Notes: generated by a model not told the origin, from the sequence alone. Shown: positions 40,135 to 50,110, numbered from the stretch's first letter. The stretch is 64,000 bases of DNA from Actimicrobium sp. CCC2.4 (GCF_034347385.1 NZ_CP133777.1:3348001-3412000); one strand, 5' to 3'. Program-made: numbers and translations.

Positions 40135-40164
40135 GGTTACAAGTTTAGGCTTGTAGCCTTTTTT
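40135..40164 (+). terminator. Terminator of tRNA-Pro
   Basis: GGTTACAAG and CTTGTAGCC form a nine-base stem (one G-T pair) with a six-base loop and a run of six T residues, 13 bases after the tRNA end. Confidence 0.85.
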
Positions 40165-40220
40165 GTTTTTGGGCGTTTGGTTTCTACGTTGGCTCCTACG
40201 CCGATTGCGAATATAGGTAG

Positions 40221-40245
40221 GTGGGCACAGCCTCATCGTGCCCAC
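40221..40245. repeat. Short GTGGGCAC hairpin repeat
   Basis: GTGGGCAC and GTGCCCAC form a perfect eight-base stem with a nine-base loop. Same family as the hairpin at 12035-12057. Confidence 0.7.
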
Positions 40246-40322
40246 GCGGTGCAATTGCCAAACCGGCTGCATCGCCAACCCGGCTTGCATTTTCGCTGTG
40301 GTCGCAAACCTCCGTATCGTCA

Positions 40323-40503
40323 CGTCGTAGGGTGCAATAACCGAAGAGCATTGCACCGAATGCACTGCTTGCGGTTGAGAAATTGCCTGTACTCCGCCAC
40401 TACCAAGCCGGGAGCGGCCCAGCTGCCGGGCCGACCCCGACTAGGTCATGACGGAGCACAGGCCATTCGGTGCAATGCCCTGCGGTTATTGCACCGTACG
40501 ACG
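40323..40503. repeat. 180-bp palindromic MITE-like element, small form
   Basis: Both ends carry the same hairpin unit in opposite orientation: GGTGCAAT and ATTGCACC with an 11-base loop, at 40331-40357 and 40469-40495, inside flanks CGTCGTA(G/C)GG. The centre contains AAGCCGGGAGCGGCCCAGCT and its complement-like neighbour. The same ends bound the larger element at 50187-51369. No coding capacity. The rest of the gap between tRNA-Pro and the HNH gene (40504-40714) is AT-richer and shows nothing else I can name. Confidence 0.75.
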
Positions 40504-40714
40504 CTGTCAGCGCTTAATCGTTTGTAGTCGCGTTTATAGTTTTGACGGATCACGTACCGTCCTCGGCACTTTTGGCACAGAGATCGAACCCGCCTCATCC
40601 TTCAGCGGAAATTAGTTCCCCTCCCTAGCATTAGCGTAAAGAAATAATTCCAGTAGTCATGATTGGACAACCTACCGTAATATCCAAAATACAACAAACT
40701 TTGGGATTTTACAT

Positions 40715-41512
40715 ATGGCAGGCGACTGGAGTGACGATGAAATCGCAGCATCGGTAGCGGTGTACAACGAAATGCTGGTGCATGAAAAAAACCAGACCTC
40801 CTACAACAAAAAGCAAATGTATCGGGACCTCGCAGCCCAGTTCGGCAGAACAGAAAAAGCGTTCGAGTACAGAATGCAAAACATTTCCCACGTACTCCAT
40901 TTGATGGAAAAACCGTGGGTAAAAGGGCTAAGGCCGGCTAAAAATGTTGGTAGCCGTATCACTAGCAGGATCGAAAAGCAGTTGCTATTAGCAAAAGGCC
41001 GCACCCCCAACAATGAACCACAGATATTTATCGAAACCGCGCTGTTAAAGGATTTCGACCGCGACAAAAATGGTGTACTTGAGTGGCCATTTCCGACTGG
41101 CGCTGATGTAGACGACCGCGAGTACACAACTGCAGATCTAGCCGAATGGGATCGGCAATATCGTAGTAGCGACGTGCACAATTCGAATCCCCCAACCGGG
41201 GCAGAGCAGCCAACGACTACCGCCAGAACTCGCAACGAGTATGTGCGAAGCCTTGATGTCGTTAACTGGGTCATTCAGCGGTGCGCAGGAAACTGCGAGT
41301 GCTGCGAAAAGCCAGCACCTTTTAGCAGGCAGGATGGCAGCCCATTTTTAGAAGTGCACCATATCCGGCAACTGGCAAATGGGGGAAGCGATCGGGTATC
41401 GAATGCGATTGCAGTCTGTCCCAACTGCCACAGGGAACTACATTTCGGAAGCAAGTCAGTGGCACTGATTGAACAGCTGTATGGGAGGGTAAAAGAGATT
41501 CAGCCGGAGTAG
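40715..41512 (+). CDS. HNH endonuclease, McrA-like restriction type
   Basis: 265-aa probable nuclease. The C-terminal HNH domain (about 190-255) has Cys pairs NCECCEKP and CPNCHRELH and the core LEVHHIRQLANGGSDRVSNA. The N-terminal region (WSDDEIAASVAVYNEML ... MYRDLAAQFGRTEKAFEYRMQNISHVL, shown in pieces) resembles the domain found before HNH domains in McrA-like type IV restriction proteins. Base composition is visibly more AT-rich than its neighbours and it follows a tRNA gene and a repeat, which suggests horizontal transfer. No methylase gene is adjacent. Confidence 0.75.
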   Translation: MAGDWSDDEIAASVAVYNEMLVHEKNQTSYNKKQMYRDLAAQFGRTEKAFEYRMQNISHVLHLMEKPWVKGLRPAKNVGSRITSRIEKQLLLAKGRTPNNEPQIFIETALLKDFDRDKNGVLEWPFPTGADVDDREYTTADLAEWDRQYRSSDVHNSNPPTGAEQPTTTARTRNEYVRSLDVVNWVIQRCAGNCECCEKPAPFSRQDGSPFLEVHHIRQLANGGSDRVSNAIAVCPNCHRELHFGSKSVALIEQLYGRVKEIQPE

Positions 41513-41683
41513 GTTGCCCCACAGTCGTCATGGGGTAGCTATCTCGATACGTTTTCGGATCATTCGAATGCACATCAGTGCGACTCATATGAGAAGTGAT
41601 AAGGAAAGTCATGTCGCAGGAATCTGCGCGAATGCTGGGCGTAAAGCGGACCGATTTGTCGATGCACAACGGCCAGCAAAACC

Positions 41684-42244
41684 CTACTTAACCCGCTGCT
41701 TCTCCAACTTCCGCGCCAACGTACGCCGATGCATCCCGAGCCGGCGCGCCGCTTCCGAAATATTGAAATTCGATTCGCGCAAGGCGTCGTGGATGTGTTC
41801 CCATTCCAGCGTCTTGATCGAGGTCGACCGGTTGGTCAGGCTGACGTCGGTCTTGCCGGCGATGTTGCCGAAGGCGGCTTCGATGTCGTCGGTGTTGGAG
41901 GGCTTGGCCAGGTACTGGCAGGCACCGAGCTTGATGGCTTCGACCACCGTGACGATGCTGGCAAAGCCGGTCAGTACCACCACCAGCATGGCCGGGTCGT
42001 GCTGGTGCAGCATGCGAACGCAGTCGAGTCCCGACGATATCCCGTCGAGCTTCAGATCCACTACCGCAAAGCCGAATGCGTGCTGCGCGATCAGCAAGCG
42101 CGCGCTGTCGAGCGTATGCGCTACGCATACCGTATAGCCACGCCGCTCGAACGAGCGCGCCAGCGTTTTTGCGAAGACTGCATCGTCTTCGATGATCAGC
42201 AACTGGCGCGCGGCAGGCAGCGCTTCGTCAATAAGATTATTCAA
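41684..42244 (-). CDS. regA: RegA/PrrA-type redox response regulator
   Basis: 186-aa response regulator with a receiver domain (phosphorylated Asp in VVDLKLDG; acidic pair IIEDD; LTGFAS and AKPS) and a short Fis-type helix-turn-helix at the C-terminus (FNISEAARRLGMHRRTLARKL). This is the RegA/PrrA/ActR plan, which controls respiration and other redox genes. The start is probably the TTG overlapping the regB stop (TTGAATAA). It is the last gene of the cyo-SURF1-regBA run. Confidence 0.88.
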   Translation of the reverse strand: MNNLIDEALPAARQLLIIEDDAVFAKTLARSFERRGYTVCVAHTLDSARLLIAQHAFGFAVVDLKLDGISSGLDCVRMLHQHDPAMLVVVLTGFASIVTVVEAIKLGACQYLAKPSNTDDIEAAFGNIAGKTDVSLTNRSTSIKTLEWEHIHDALRESNFNISEAARRLGMHRRTLARKLEKQRVK

Positions 42245-43562
42245 GGCTAATTGCCGCCAAAGGAAGAGTGACCTGAACCAGCGCACCGCCCTGTGCCAGG
42301 TTCCTGGCATGGACCACGCCGCCCAGTTTGCGCACTACGTTGACCGTAAAGAACAAGCCGAGACCGCCACCGGGACGCCCCTTGGTGGACTGGTAGGGCT
42401 TGCCGAAGTGCGTCAGCATGGGTGCCGGAAAACCATCGCCGGCGTCGGTGACGACCAGCCGCAGCACGCCCTCCTCGCGCATCGCTTCGAAGCGCACCCA
42501 CACCGGTGACGCGTCGCAGGCATTGTCGAGCACGTTGCAGATCATTTGCTTGAGTGCGGAGTCGAACACCACCGGCATGTCCTGCTCGATGTGGTTGGTG
42601 TAATCGAGGATCACGGCCGGACGGGTGGCGCGCCATTCCAGTAACACCTCATCAAGAAAAGTGCAGATGGTGGTCTTGATCGACGACTCGCTGCGGGCTT
42701 CGCCGGCTGACATCAGCACACCGCTGACGATGGTCTTGCAGCGGGTGAGCTGCGCCTGCATTTCGCCGAGCTCATCGAGTAGCGCGGTGTTTTTACGGAA
42801 CTCCGGCATGCGCCGCCAATCGCCGAGGATCACCGATAACGTTGCCAGCGGCGTACCGAGTTCATGGGCCGCACCGGAGGCCAGCATGCCCATCCGTACG
42901 ATGTGTGCTTCTTCGGCAGCGTGCTGGCGCAGATCGGCCAGCTGGGCCGCACCGCTGCGCAGGTTGCTGTTGATGCGACTGACAAAGAAGACCAGCAGGC
43001 TGGCATTGAGCGCGAAGCACAACAGCAAACCTTCGATATACAGACTGCCCAGCCCGTTGGACGGGCCGGCGGTCAGGATCAGTGGCTTGGCATACAGCGA
43101 CAGGCAGGCCAGGCAGGTGCTGGTGATCGCTACGAAGACCCAGGTCGACCAGACTTCCAGCAGCACCGCACCAAGGATAACCTGCAGCAGATACAGAAAA
43201 GCAAACGGGTTGGTGGTGCCACCGGTCAGGTAGAGCAAGCCGGTCAGTGCGGCGGCATCGACCAGCAAGGCAAGGAATAGTTCGCGATTGGTCACCACCC
43301 GCGAGGCACACCAGCGCAAATGACTGGCGATGTTGAACAGGACAAGACAAGCCAGCACTTTCAGCAAATCCGACAGCGGCAAGGCAATGCCAAAACCGAA
43401 GATGACGACCGCAATCGTCGTGATCTGCCCGACCACGGCGATCCAGCGCAACTGGATCAGCAACAGCATGTTGTTGTGACCGGCATTACCTTCGACGACG
43501 GTCCCGCCTTGCAGCAGGGACGACGACGATGACGGCAGGTCTGACAGGCGGCGGAGGTTCAT
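42237..43562 (-). CDS. regB: RegB/PrrB-type redox sensor histidine kinase
   Basis: 441-aa membrane histidine kinase with six hydrophobic segments (about 35-195). The ubiquinone-sensing motif of RegB is seen as GGTTNPFAFLYL (114-125). The H-box is SGAAHELGTPLA with His233, and the redox-active Cys of RegB lies in QLTRCKTI (Cys275). ATPase boxes include NVLDNACDAS, DAGDGFP and GGGLGLFF. RegB is inhibited by oxidised quinone and phosphorylates RegA. It starts four bases after SURF1, so the sensor is co-transcribed with the oxidase it may control. Confidence 0.92.
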   Translation of the reverse strand: MNLRRLSDLPSSSSSLLQGGTVVEGNAGHNNMLLLIQLRWIAVVGQITTIAVVIFGFGIALPLSDLLKVLACLVLFNIASHLRWCASRVVTNRELFLALLVDAAALTGLLYLTGGTTNPFAFLYLLQVILGAVLLEVWSTWVFVAITSTCLACLSLYAKPLILTAGPSNGLGSLYIEGLLLCFALNASLLVFFVSRINSNLRSGAAQLADLRQHAAEEAHIVRMGMLASGAAHELGTPLATLSVILGDWRRMPEFRKNTALLDELGEMQAQLTRCKTIVSGVLMSAGEARSESSIKTTICTFLDEVLLEWRATRPAVILDYTNHIEQDMPVVFDSALKQMICNVLDNACDASPVWVRFEAMREEGVLRLVVTDAGDGFPAPMLTHFGKPYQSTKGRPGGGLGLFFTVNVVRKLGGVVHARNLAQGGALVQVTLPLAAISLE

Positions 43563-43566
43563 GGGC

Positions 43567-44394
43567 TTAGTCTAGGGCATTGCCTGACAACGTGCCCGCC
43601 CGGCGCGAACGCCGTTCTTCACGCAGATTCCAGAGCACTGCGCCACCCAGTAGCAAGGCCAGAGCGAACCAGGTGAGCGCGTACACCAGATGGCTGTTAT
43701 GGAAGGCGATCACGGTCAATCCACCGACCGGTTGTTCACCCGACGGATCGTCGGTACGACGCCCCGAACTGGCTGCATCGGCATCCACAAAATACGGCGC
43801 AACCGGCCCGACTGTGCCGAGATTGCCGGCTGCGGCGATGGCCGCAACATCCCGCGAATACCAGCGATTGGCAACCGGATCATTGCGGCGCAAGAAAGCT
43901 CCTCCGGGTTCACTGATACGCAGCAGTCCGCTGACAGTCGTCGTGGCGCCGGCAAGATCGATTGCGCCGGATGCCGGTCGGGCAGCGCCCGGCAACCAGT
44001 CACCGGTACGCGCGGGCACGTAACCGCGATTGATCAGGATGACCTCGCCATCGACACGCCGCAATGGCGTGAGCAGCCAGAAGCCGCTGCCGCGTTCGGT
44101 CACCGCCTGCACCCGCACCGAGCGGTCATACAGGAATTGGCCGGTCACGCGAACATGGCGATACTCGTCGGCAGCTACGCTCACGCCGGGCCAATTCTGC
44201 GCGCCAGGCGCGTCGGCGACCGGTGCTTTTACCCGTGCCTCGACGCGGGCGATCAGGTCGAGCTTCCATTGCAGACGAACGACCTGCCAGCCACCAAGAC
44301 CCAATAGGATCAGGAACACCAGAGCGGCGCTCACCAGTAGCGCTATGCCACCTGCCCTTGAGCGGGGCTTGGGCCCATCAGCGGCCGGGTTCAC
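43567..44394 (-). CDS. SURF1-family oxidase assembly protein
   Basis: 275 aa with one membrane helix at each end (about 16-38 and 235-257) and a periplasmic domain between, the SURF1/Shy1 plan. Family motifs: GGWQVVRLQWKLDLI near the N-terminus, FLYDRSV, GFWLLTPL, INRGYVP and HNSHLVYALTWFALA near the end. SURF1 proteins aid heme insertion into heme-copper oxidases. The start is a GTG. It follows cyoD by 28 bases, so it probably serves the bo3 oxidase. Confidence 0.88.
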   Translation of the reverse strand: MNPAADGPKPRSRAGGIALLVSAALVFLILLGLGGWQVVRLQWKLDLIARVEARVKAPVADAPGAQNWPGVSVAADEYRHVRVTGQFLYDRSVRVQAVTERGSGFWLLTPLRRVDGEVILINRGYVPARTGDWLPGAARPASGAIDLAGATTTVSGLLRISEPGGAFLRRNDPVANRWYSRDVAAIAAAGNLGTVGPVAPYFVDADAASSGRRTDDPSGEQPVGGLTVIAFHNSHLVYALTWFALALLLGGAVLWNLREERRSRRAGTLSGNALD

Positions 44395-44422
44395 GCTAGC
44401 AACGTCGATGTGACGAATGACA

Positions 44423-44965
44423 TCAAGGTGCTCTAGGCGCGACGGGCATCGCCGGCATATCCTTCATGCCCTCCATGCCCTTCATCCCTTCCATGCCCTT
44501 CATCCCTTCCATGCCCTCCATCGCCGGCATGGCTGGCGGGACCTTGATCGACCCCGTCGTTGCGTCACCGGTGGTATCAGTCATCATCCCCGGCATCATG
44601 TTGTGATTGAGGTGATACATGACCCAGATCGAACCGCTGAGCATGATGACTACCAGGATGGTTGTGAAGATCAGCGCCAGAATCGACCAGCCGCCTTCGG
44701 ACTTGGTATTCATGTGCAGGAAGTACACCATGTGCACGACGATCTGCACCGCCGCAAACCCGAGGACGACCAGCGCGGTCGTACTCGACTTCTCGAAGAC
44801 TTTGCCCAGCACGACCCAGAATGGAATCGCTGTCAGGATCACGGCCAGAATGAAGCCGGTCAGATAGCTTTTTACGGAGCCATGATCGGCGTGCGTGTGG
44901 TGACCGTCGTCATGCTCGTGGTGGCCGCCGGCAGGGGCCGCTACGTGGTTATGTGTCGTGCTCAC
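44423..44965 (-). CDS. cyoD: Cytochrome bo3 subunit IV with His-rich and Met-rich tails
   Basis: 180 aa, longer than the usual 110 or so. The core (about 32-125) has three helices and the family motifs [25 protein letters not shown] and [10 protein letters not shown]. The N-terminus is His-rich ([14 protein letters not shown]) and the C-terminus ends in Met repeats of the type GMEGMK. Both tails resemble copper-binding sequences. It starts at a GTG that overlaps the cyoC stop (GTGA), with GGGAG seven bases before. Confidence 0.88.
   Translation of the reverse strand: MSTTHNHVAAPAGGHHEHDDGHHTHADHGSVKSYLTGFILAVILTAIPFWVVLGKVFEKSSTTALVVLGFAAVQIVVHMVYFLHMNTKSEGGWSILALIFTTILVVIMLSGSIWVMYHLNHNMMPGMMTDTTGDATTGSIKVPPAMPAMEGMEGMKGMEGMKGMEGMKDMPAMPVAPRAP
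44457..44531. repeat. In-gene tandem repeat coding the Met-rich CyoD tail
   Basis: An 18-base unit (CATGCCCTTCATCCCTTC and close variants) is repeated in frame about two and a half times with partial units either side, coding Gly-Met-Glu/Lys repeats. Copy number could vary without a frameshift. Confidence 0.7.
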
Positions 44966-45582
44966 GGCAGGACTCCCATCAGATAAACAAAGGTAAAGAC
45001 GCCGATCCACACTACGTCAAGGAAATGCCAGAACATCGACAGGCACATCAGGCGACGGGTGTTCTCTGTCGTCAGACCATGCACGCTGACCTGCAACATC
45101 AGTGTCACGAGCCAGATGATGCCGAACAGCACATGCAGACCGTGGGTACCGACCAGCGTGAAGAACGCGGTCAGAAAACCACTGCGCTGCGGACCGGCGC
45201 CTTCCCGGATCAGATGAACGAACTCGTACATTTCGAGGCCGATGAAGCAGGCCCCGATCAGGCCGGTGATCGCCAGCCAGATCAGCGTGCTGCGTACCCG
45301 CTTGCGCTGCATTTCCAGCATCGCAAAACCGTACGTGATCGACGACACCAGCAAAAACGCAGTGTTGAGCGCCACCAAAGGCAGATCAAACAACTCGGCC
45401 CCGGTGGGGCCACCGGCATAGTTCCTGCCGAGGACCGCATACACCGCGAACAAGCAGGCGAACACCAGACAGTCGCTCATCAGGTACAGCCAGAAGCCGA
45501 GCGTCGTGCCGTTCTCCGGATGATGCTCCAGCACGTAATACCGCGAGCTGTCGGTGGAAGGGGAAGTAGCGATATCACGCAT
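44962..45582 (-). CDS. cyoC: Cytochrome bo3 ubiquinol oxidase subunit III
   Basis: 206-aa five-helix membrane subunit. Motifs include [42 protein letters not shown] and [14 protein letters not shown], typical of CyoC. Its start overlaps the cyoB stop by eight bases and its stop overlaps the cyoD start. Confidence 0.94.
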   Translation of the reverse strand: MRDIATSPSTDSSRYYVLEHHPENGTTLGFWLYLMSDCLVFACLFAVYAVLGRNYAGGPTGAELFDLPLVALNTAFLLVSSITYGFAMLEMQRKRVRSTLIWLAITGLIGACFIGLEMYEFVHLIREGAGPQRSGFLTAFFTLVGTHGLHVLFGIIWLVTLMLQVSVHGLTTENTRRLMCLSMFWHFLDVVWIGVFTFVYLMGVLP

Positions 45583-47578
45583 GGTTGGTCAACAATCTTG
45601 TACGGTTATCTTCGATCCGGGTGACTTCGGCAGCCGGGATATAAAAGTCACGCTTGTAGTTGAAGGTGTGGGCAATGATCCCGGCAATCATCATGCCGAA
45701 AGTCATGCCAGCCACCAGCCACATGTGCCAGATCAGGGCGAATCCGATCGCTGCACTGAGCAACGCAATCAGGAAACCTGCTGCCGTATTTTTAGGCATG
45801 TGAATCGGCAGGAAACCGGTCAGCGGACGGACATAGCCGTTTTGCTTCATATCGGTCCAGGCATCGGTGTCATAGACCTTTGGCGTGAAGGCGAAGTTGT
45901 ACGACGGTGGTGGCGACGAGGTCGACCATTCCAGCGTACGACCACCCCATGGATCGCCGGTGTAATCGCCCAGTTCTTTGCGACGGATGTAGCTGACGAT
46001 CAACTGAATGATGAAGGCAGCGATACCCAGCGCGATCAGCACGGCACCGACGGCGGCAATCTGGAACCAGATCTGCAATGACGGATCTTCGAAACGGCTC
46101 AGACGACGTGTGACACCCATCAGGCCCAGCACATACAGCGGCATGAACGCGAGGTAGAAACCGATCGTCCACAGCCAGAACGACCACTTGCCCCAGTACG
46201 AATCCAGCTTGTAACCGAAGGCTTTCGGGAACCAGTAGTTGATGCCGGCGAACATGCCGAACACGACGCCACCAATGATCACGTTATGGAAGTGCGCAAT
46301 CAGGAACAGGCTGTTGTGCAGCACGAAGTCGGCTGCCGGTACTGCCAGCAATACGCCGGTCATGCCACCGATGACGAAGGTAATCATGAAGCCTATCGTC
46401 CACAGCATCGGTACTTCAAAACGGATGCGGCCACGGTACATCGTGAATAGCCAGTTGAAAATTTTCGCGCCGGTCGGGATCGAGATAATCATCGTCGTAA
46501 TCCCGAAGAACGAATTGACGCTGGCCCCCGAACCCATCGTGAAGAAGTGATGCAGCCATACCAGGTACGACAGGATGGTAATGACCAGTGTCGCGTAGAC
46601 CATCGAGGTGTAGCCGAAAATCCGCTTGCTCGAAAAGGTAGAGACGATTTCAGAGAACACGCCAAACGCCGGCAGGATCAGGATGTAGACCTCCGGGTGA
46701 CCCCAGATCCAGATCAGGTTCACGTACATCATCGAATTCCCGCCAAGGTCATTGGTGAAGAAGTTCGTGCCGACCATGCGGTCCAGCGACAGCATGCCAA
46801 GTACGGCAGCCAATACCGGGAATGCAGCGACAACCAGGATGTTGGTGCACAGCGAGGTCCAGATGAAGATCGGCATTTTCATCAGCGTCATGCCGGGTGC
46901 GCGCATCTTGACGATGGTCGCAATCAGGTTGATACCGGACAGTAGCGTTCCTACCCCCGCAACCTGTAAGGACCAGATGTAATAGTCGACCCCCACATCC
47001 GGACTCGCGAGTATTCCCGATAGCGGCGGATAGGCCAACCATCCGGTACGGGCAAATTCACCAACGAACAGTGACGCCATCACTAGCATGCCGCCGAACG
47101 CGGTCATCCAGAAACTGAAGTTGTTCAGGAACGGAAAGGCCACATCGCGCGCACCGATCTGCAGCGGAATGACGTAGTTCATCAGCCCGGTCACCAGCGG
47201 CATCGCGACAAAGAAAATCATGATCACGCCATGCGCGGTGAAAATCTGGTCGTAGTGATGCGCCGGCAGGAAGCCACCCGACTCACCGAACGCGAACGCC
47301 TGCTGGGCCCGCATCATCAGTGCATCGGTAAAGCCGCGCAGCAGCATGATCAGGGCAAATACGATGTACATGATGCCGATGCGTTTGTGGTCAATGCTGG
47401 TGATCCAGTCGCGCCAGAGCGGGCCCCACAAGCGGTAATACGTCAGTGCACCAAACACCGCTGCACCGCCGATACCCACCATCAGGAAGGTCGCCAGAAG
47501 GATGGGCTCATGCAGGGGAATCGCTTCCCAGGTGAGCCTTCCGAAAATCAACTTCGTCAGATCCAAATTATTGAACAT
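45575..47578 (-). CDS. cyoB: Cytochrome bo3 ubiquinol oxidase subunit I
   Basis: 667-aa heme-copper oxidase core. Heme and Cu-B ligands are visible: His in [30 protein letters not shown] with the cross-linked His-Tyr pair, LHHFFTMG and [11 protein letters not shown]. About 14-15 membrane helices. It oxidises ubiquinol, reduces oxygen and pumps protons. The frame is open to 47770, but [15 protein letters not shown] is the usual start, with AGGA before it. Confidence 0.96.
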   Translation of the reverse strand: MFNNLDLTKLIFGRLTWEAIPLHEPILLATFLMVGIGGAAVFGALTYYRLWGPLWRDWITSIDHKRIGIMYIVFALIMLLRGFTDALMMRAQQAFAFGESGGFLPAHHYDQIFTAHGVIMIFFVAMPLVTGLMNYVIPLQIGARDVAFPFLNNFSFWMTAFGGMLVMASLFVGEFARTGWLAYPPLSGILASPDVGVDYYIWSLQVAGVGTLLSGINLIATIVKMRAPGMTLMKMPIFIWTSLCTNILVVAAFPVLAAVLGMLSLDRMVGTNFFTNDLGGNSMMYVNLIWIWGHPEVYILILPAFGVFSEIVSTFSSKRIFGYTSMVYATLVITILSYLVWLHHFFTMGSGASVNSFFGITTMIISIPTGAKIFNWLFTMYRGRIRFEVPMLWTIGFMITFVIGGMTGVLLAVPAADFVLHNSLFLIAHFHNVIIGGVVFGMFAGINYWFPKAFGYKLDSYWGKWSFWLWTIGFYLAFMPLYVLGLMGVTRRLSRFEDPSLQIWFQIAAVGAVLIALGIAAFIIQLIVSYIRRKELGDYTGDPWGGRTLEWSTSSPPPSYNFAFTPKVYDTDAWTDMKQNGYVRPLTGFLPIHMPKNTAAGFLIALLSAAIGFALIWHMWLVAGMTFGMMIAGIIAHTFNYKRDFYIPAAEVTRIEDNRTRLLTNHA

Positions 47579-47703
47579 CGTTTTTTCCTGAAACAAAATG
47601 AAGCTGCCCGGCAGGCGAGCAACGAGGCAGTCGCACCATAGCGACATACCCGGACAAAACCGTCCGCTGATACTGGTGCTGTTGGTGGTACTGGTGCTGC
47701 AAA

Positions 47704-48639
47704 CTATTCTTTGGCATTGCCATGCCCCATCGCCGCATGGGCATCTTTCATCATCGTCGCATCCATGCAAGGCTGACCGACTACGACGCAGCGATTGACG
47801 ATGGCATGGAACAGACTGGCATCGACTTCACCGAAACGCTGCACTGCGACACGCTCGCTGGGCTTTTCAAGCTGGATATAACCTTCACGACGGAGCACTT
47901 TGCCCTCGTCGCGTACTTTTTGCACCCAACCATCAAAACCTTCCTTGCTCATGCCATGAAACTTGAAGCGCATGTCCGAAAAACCGGCACCGCTATAGTT
48001 GGCTGAGAAACCTTCAAACTCGCCCGGCTTGTTGATCACGGCATTGAGCGAGGTCTGCATGCCCGGCATTGCGTAGATCTGTCCGGCCAGTGCAGGGATG
48101 TAGAACGAATTCATCACCGTCGATGACGTGATCTTGAAACGGATCGGCACATCGACCGGTGCGGCCAGTTCATTGAGGCTGGCGATGCCCAGGTCCGGGT
48201 AAATGAATAACCATTTCCAGTCGAGTGCCACGACTTCGACGATCAGCGGCTTGGTCCCGGCAGGGATCGGCCGATCGGCATCGATGTGGGTCAGCGCCCG
48301 ATACGGATCAAGCTTGTGGGTGCTGATCCAGGTAATCGTGCCGAGCACGATGATGATTAGCAGCGGCGCGCCCCAGATCACCAGCTCAAGCCGGGTGGAG
48401 TGATCCCAGTCCGGCTCATAGATGACCGCGGTGTTGCTCTTCCGGTAGCGCCAGGCGAACAAGATAATCAGCGCAATCACCGGCACGATAATGAGCAACA
48501 TCAGCAGCGTTGAAACGATGATCAGATTGCCTTGCTGCTGGGCGATATAACCGGAAGGACTGAGCAAAACCGTATTGCATCCGGCAAGTGGGAGGGCGGC
48601 GGACAGCAGCAGCAGGCGGCGTAAATTCAAGGCAATCAT
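47704..48639 (-). CDS. cyoA: Cytochrome bo3 ubiquinol oxidase subunit II
   Basis: 311-aa lipoprotein with two membrane helices and a periplasmic cupredoxin-like domain. The signal sequence ends [13 protein letters not shown]. Family motifs: [43 protein letters not shown] and [16 protein letters not shown], shown in part. As expected for a quinol oxidase there are no Cu-A ligands. First gene of the operon; the 125-base gap to cyoB shows no terminator. Confidence 0.95.
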   Translation of the reverse strand: MIALNLRRLLLLSAALPLAGCNTVLLSPSGYIAQQQGNLIIVSTLLMLLIIVPVIALIILFAWRYRKSNTAVIYEPDWDHSTRLELVIWGAPLLIIIVLGTITWISTHKLDPYRALTHIDADRPIPAGTKPLIVEVVALDWKWLFIYPDLGIASLNELAAPVDVPIRFKITSSTVMNSFYIPALAGQIYAMPGMQTSLNAVINKPGEFEGFSANYSGAGFSDMRFKFHGMSKEGFDGWVQKVRDEGKVLRREGYIQLEKPSERVAVQRFGEVDASLFHAIVNRCVVVGQPCMDATMMKDAHAAMGHGNAKE

Positions 48640-48756
48640 GCTAGAAAATCCAGTTCGATGTATCAGAGTGTGCTAACTTAAATCTAACGTCCGGTTCGCA
48701 CAATTGGACGTTTTGTCCACCCCCCCTGATCACAGAGACTCGAAGGCATCAAGACC

Positions 48757-50106
48757 ATGCACATCCAACAGGGACAACACACCGGCACTGCCGGAGCAGC
48801 CCAGACACATTCCAGCATCAGAGACCCGCATCACGCCAAGCATGACCACAGCGTCATCAAGCCCGCCGAAATCGCCGTCGGCGTCATCATCGGCAGAGCT
48901 TCCGAATACTTCGATTTTTTTGTCTATGCGATGGCCTCGGTACTGGTCTTTCCATCGGTGTTTTTCCCGTTCGCAACACCGCTCGATGGAGCACTGTACG
49001 CCTTTGTGATTTTTTCGTTTGCCTTCCTCGCGCGCCCGCTCGGCACCGTGCTGTTCATGGAAATCCAGCGCCGCTTCGGACGCGAGGTCAAGCTCACACT
49101 GGCCCTGTTTATCCTCGGTGTCTCGACCGCAGGAATCGCTTTCCTGCCCGGTTACGCCAGCCTCGGCAGTGCCGCGATCGTGGTGCTGTCGTTGCTGCGG
49201 ATCGGCCAGGGCATTGCCATCGGCGGGTCGTGGGATGGCCTGCCATCGCTGCTGGCGCTCAATGCGCCGCCGGAGCGACGCGGCTGGTACGCGATGCTCG
49301 GACAATTGGGTGCGCCGATCGGCTTCATGGTCGCCGGCGGCTTGTTCGCCTACTTGCTGTCTAACCTCACCAGCGCGGAATTCATGGACTGGGGCTGGCG
49401 CTTTCCGTTCTATGCGGCCTTCGCGATCAACGTCGTGGCGCTGTTCGCCCGGCTGCGCCTGGTCTCGACGAATGAGTATGCCAACCTGCTCGAAGAGCGC
49501 GAACTCCAACCGACCGGCGTGGTCGAGCTGACCCGCTCGCAGGGACGCAATATTGTCATCGGTGCGCTGGCCGCTCTGGCCAGCTATGCGCTATTTCATC
49601 TGGTGACGGTGTTTCCGTTGTCGTGGATATCGCTGCACTCGATCCGCCCCATCAACGAGTTCCTGGAAATCCAGATCCTGGGCGCGGCGCTGATGGCGCT
49701 CGGCGTGGTGGTCTCGGGACTGATCGCAGACCGTGTCGGCCGCCGCACCACGCTGGGTGCATGCGCGGTGCTGATCGCCATCCTGAGCGCCTTTGTGCCG
49801 ATGCTGATGAATGGCGGCGTAATGGGCGAAAATATTTTCATACTGGTGGGTTTCAGCTTGCTGGGCTTGTCGTATGGCCAGGCTGCCGGTGCCGTGACAG
49901 CTAACTTTGCATCGCGCTATCGCTATACCGGTGCGGCTCTCACATCGGACTTGTCATGGCTGGTCGGTGCCGGCTTTGCACCGCTGGTCGCGCTGGCGCT
50001 GGCATCGCACTTCGGGCTTGCCTACGTCGGCGTGTATCTGGTCTCAGGTGCGGTTTGTTCGCTGGCAGCGTTGCGCCTTAATCGGGCACTGGAGATCCGG
50101 GACTGA
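48757..50106 (+). CDS. MFS transporter, metabolite:H+ symporter (MHS) family
   Basis: 449 aa with 12 likely membrane helices. MHS-type features: RASEYFDFFVYAMASVLVFPSVFFP in the first helix, FLARPLGTVLF and RRFGREVKLTLAL in the loop between helices 2 and 3, and GLIADRVGRRTTL in the second half. The N-terminus is His-rich. Such carriers import organic acids, proline-betaine or similar solutes with protons; the substrate is not readable. It diverges from cyoA. In the gap a small inverted repeat TGGAC...GTCCA lies at 48705-48719. Confidence 0.85.
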   Translation: MHIQQGQHTGTAGAAQTHSSIRDPHHAKHDHSVIKPAEIAVGVIIGRASEYFDFFVYAMASVLVFPSVFFPFATPLDGALYAFVIFSFAFLARPLGTVLFMEIQRRFGREVKLTLALFILGVSTAGIAFLPGYASLGSAAIVVLSLLRIGQGIAIGGSWDGLPSLLALNAPPERRGWYAMLGQLGAPIGFMVAGGLFAYLLSNLTSAEFMDWGWRFPFYAAFAINVVALFARLRLVSTNEYANLLEERELQPTGVVELTRSQGRNIVIGALAALASYALFHLVTVFPLSWISLHSIRPINEFLEIQILGAALMALGVVVSGLIADRVGRRTTLGACAVLIAILSAFVPMLMNGGVMGENIFILVGFSLLGLSYGQAAGAVTANFASRYRYTGAALTSDLSWLVGAGFAPLVALALASHFGLAYVGVYLVSGAVCSLAALRLNRALEIRD

Positions 50107-50110
50107 CCTG

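Noticed and set aside
40046-41683. Integrative-element attachment site at tRNA-Pro
   Set aside because: I found no second copy of the tRNA 3' end downstream and no integrase gene, so an integrated element is not supported.
47704-48639. Subunit II of a cytochrome c oxidase
   Set aside because: No Cu-A ligand motif is present and the gene order is cyoABCD, so it is a quinol oxidase subunit.
48705-48719. Operator TGGAC-GTTTT-GTCCA between cyoA and the MFS gene
   Set aside because: The arms are only five bases; this may be chance and no regulator can be named.
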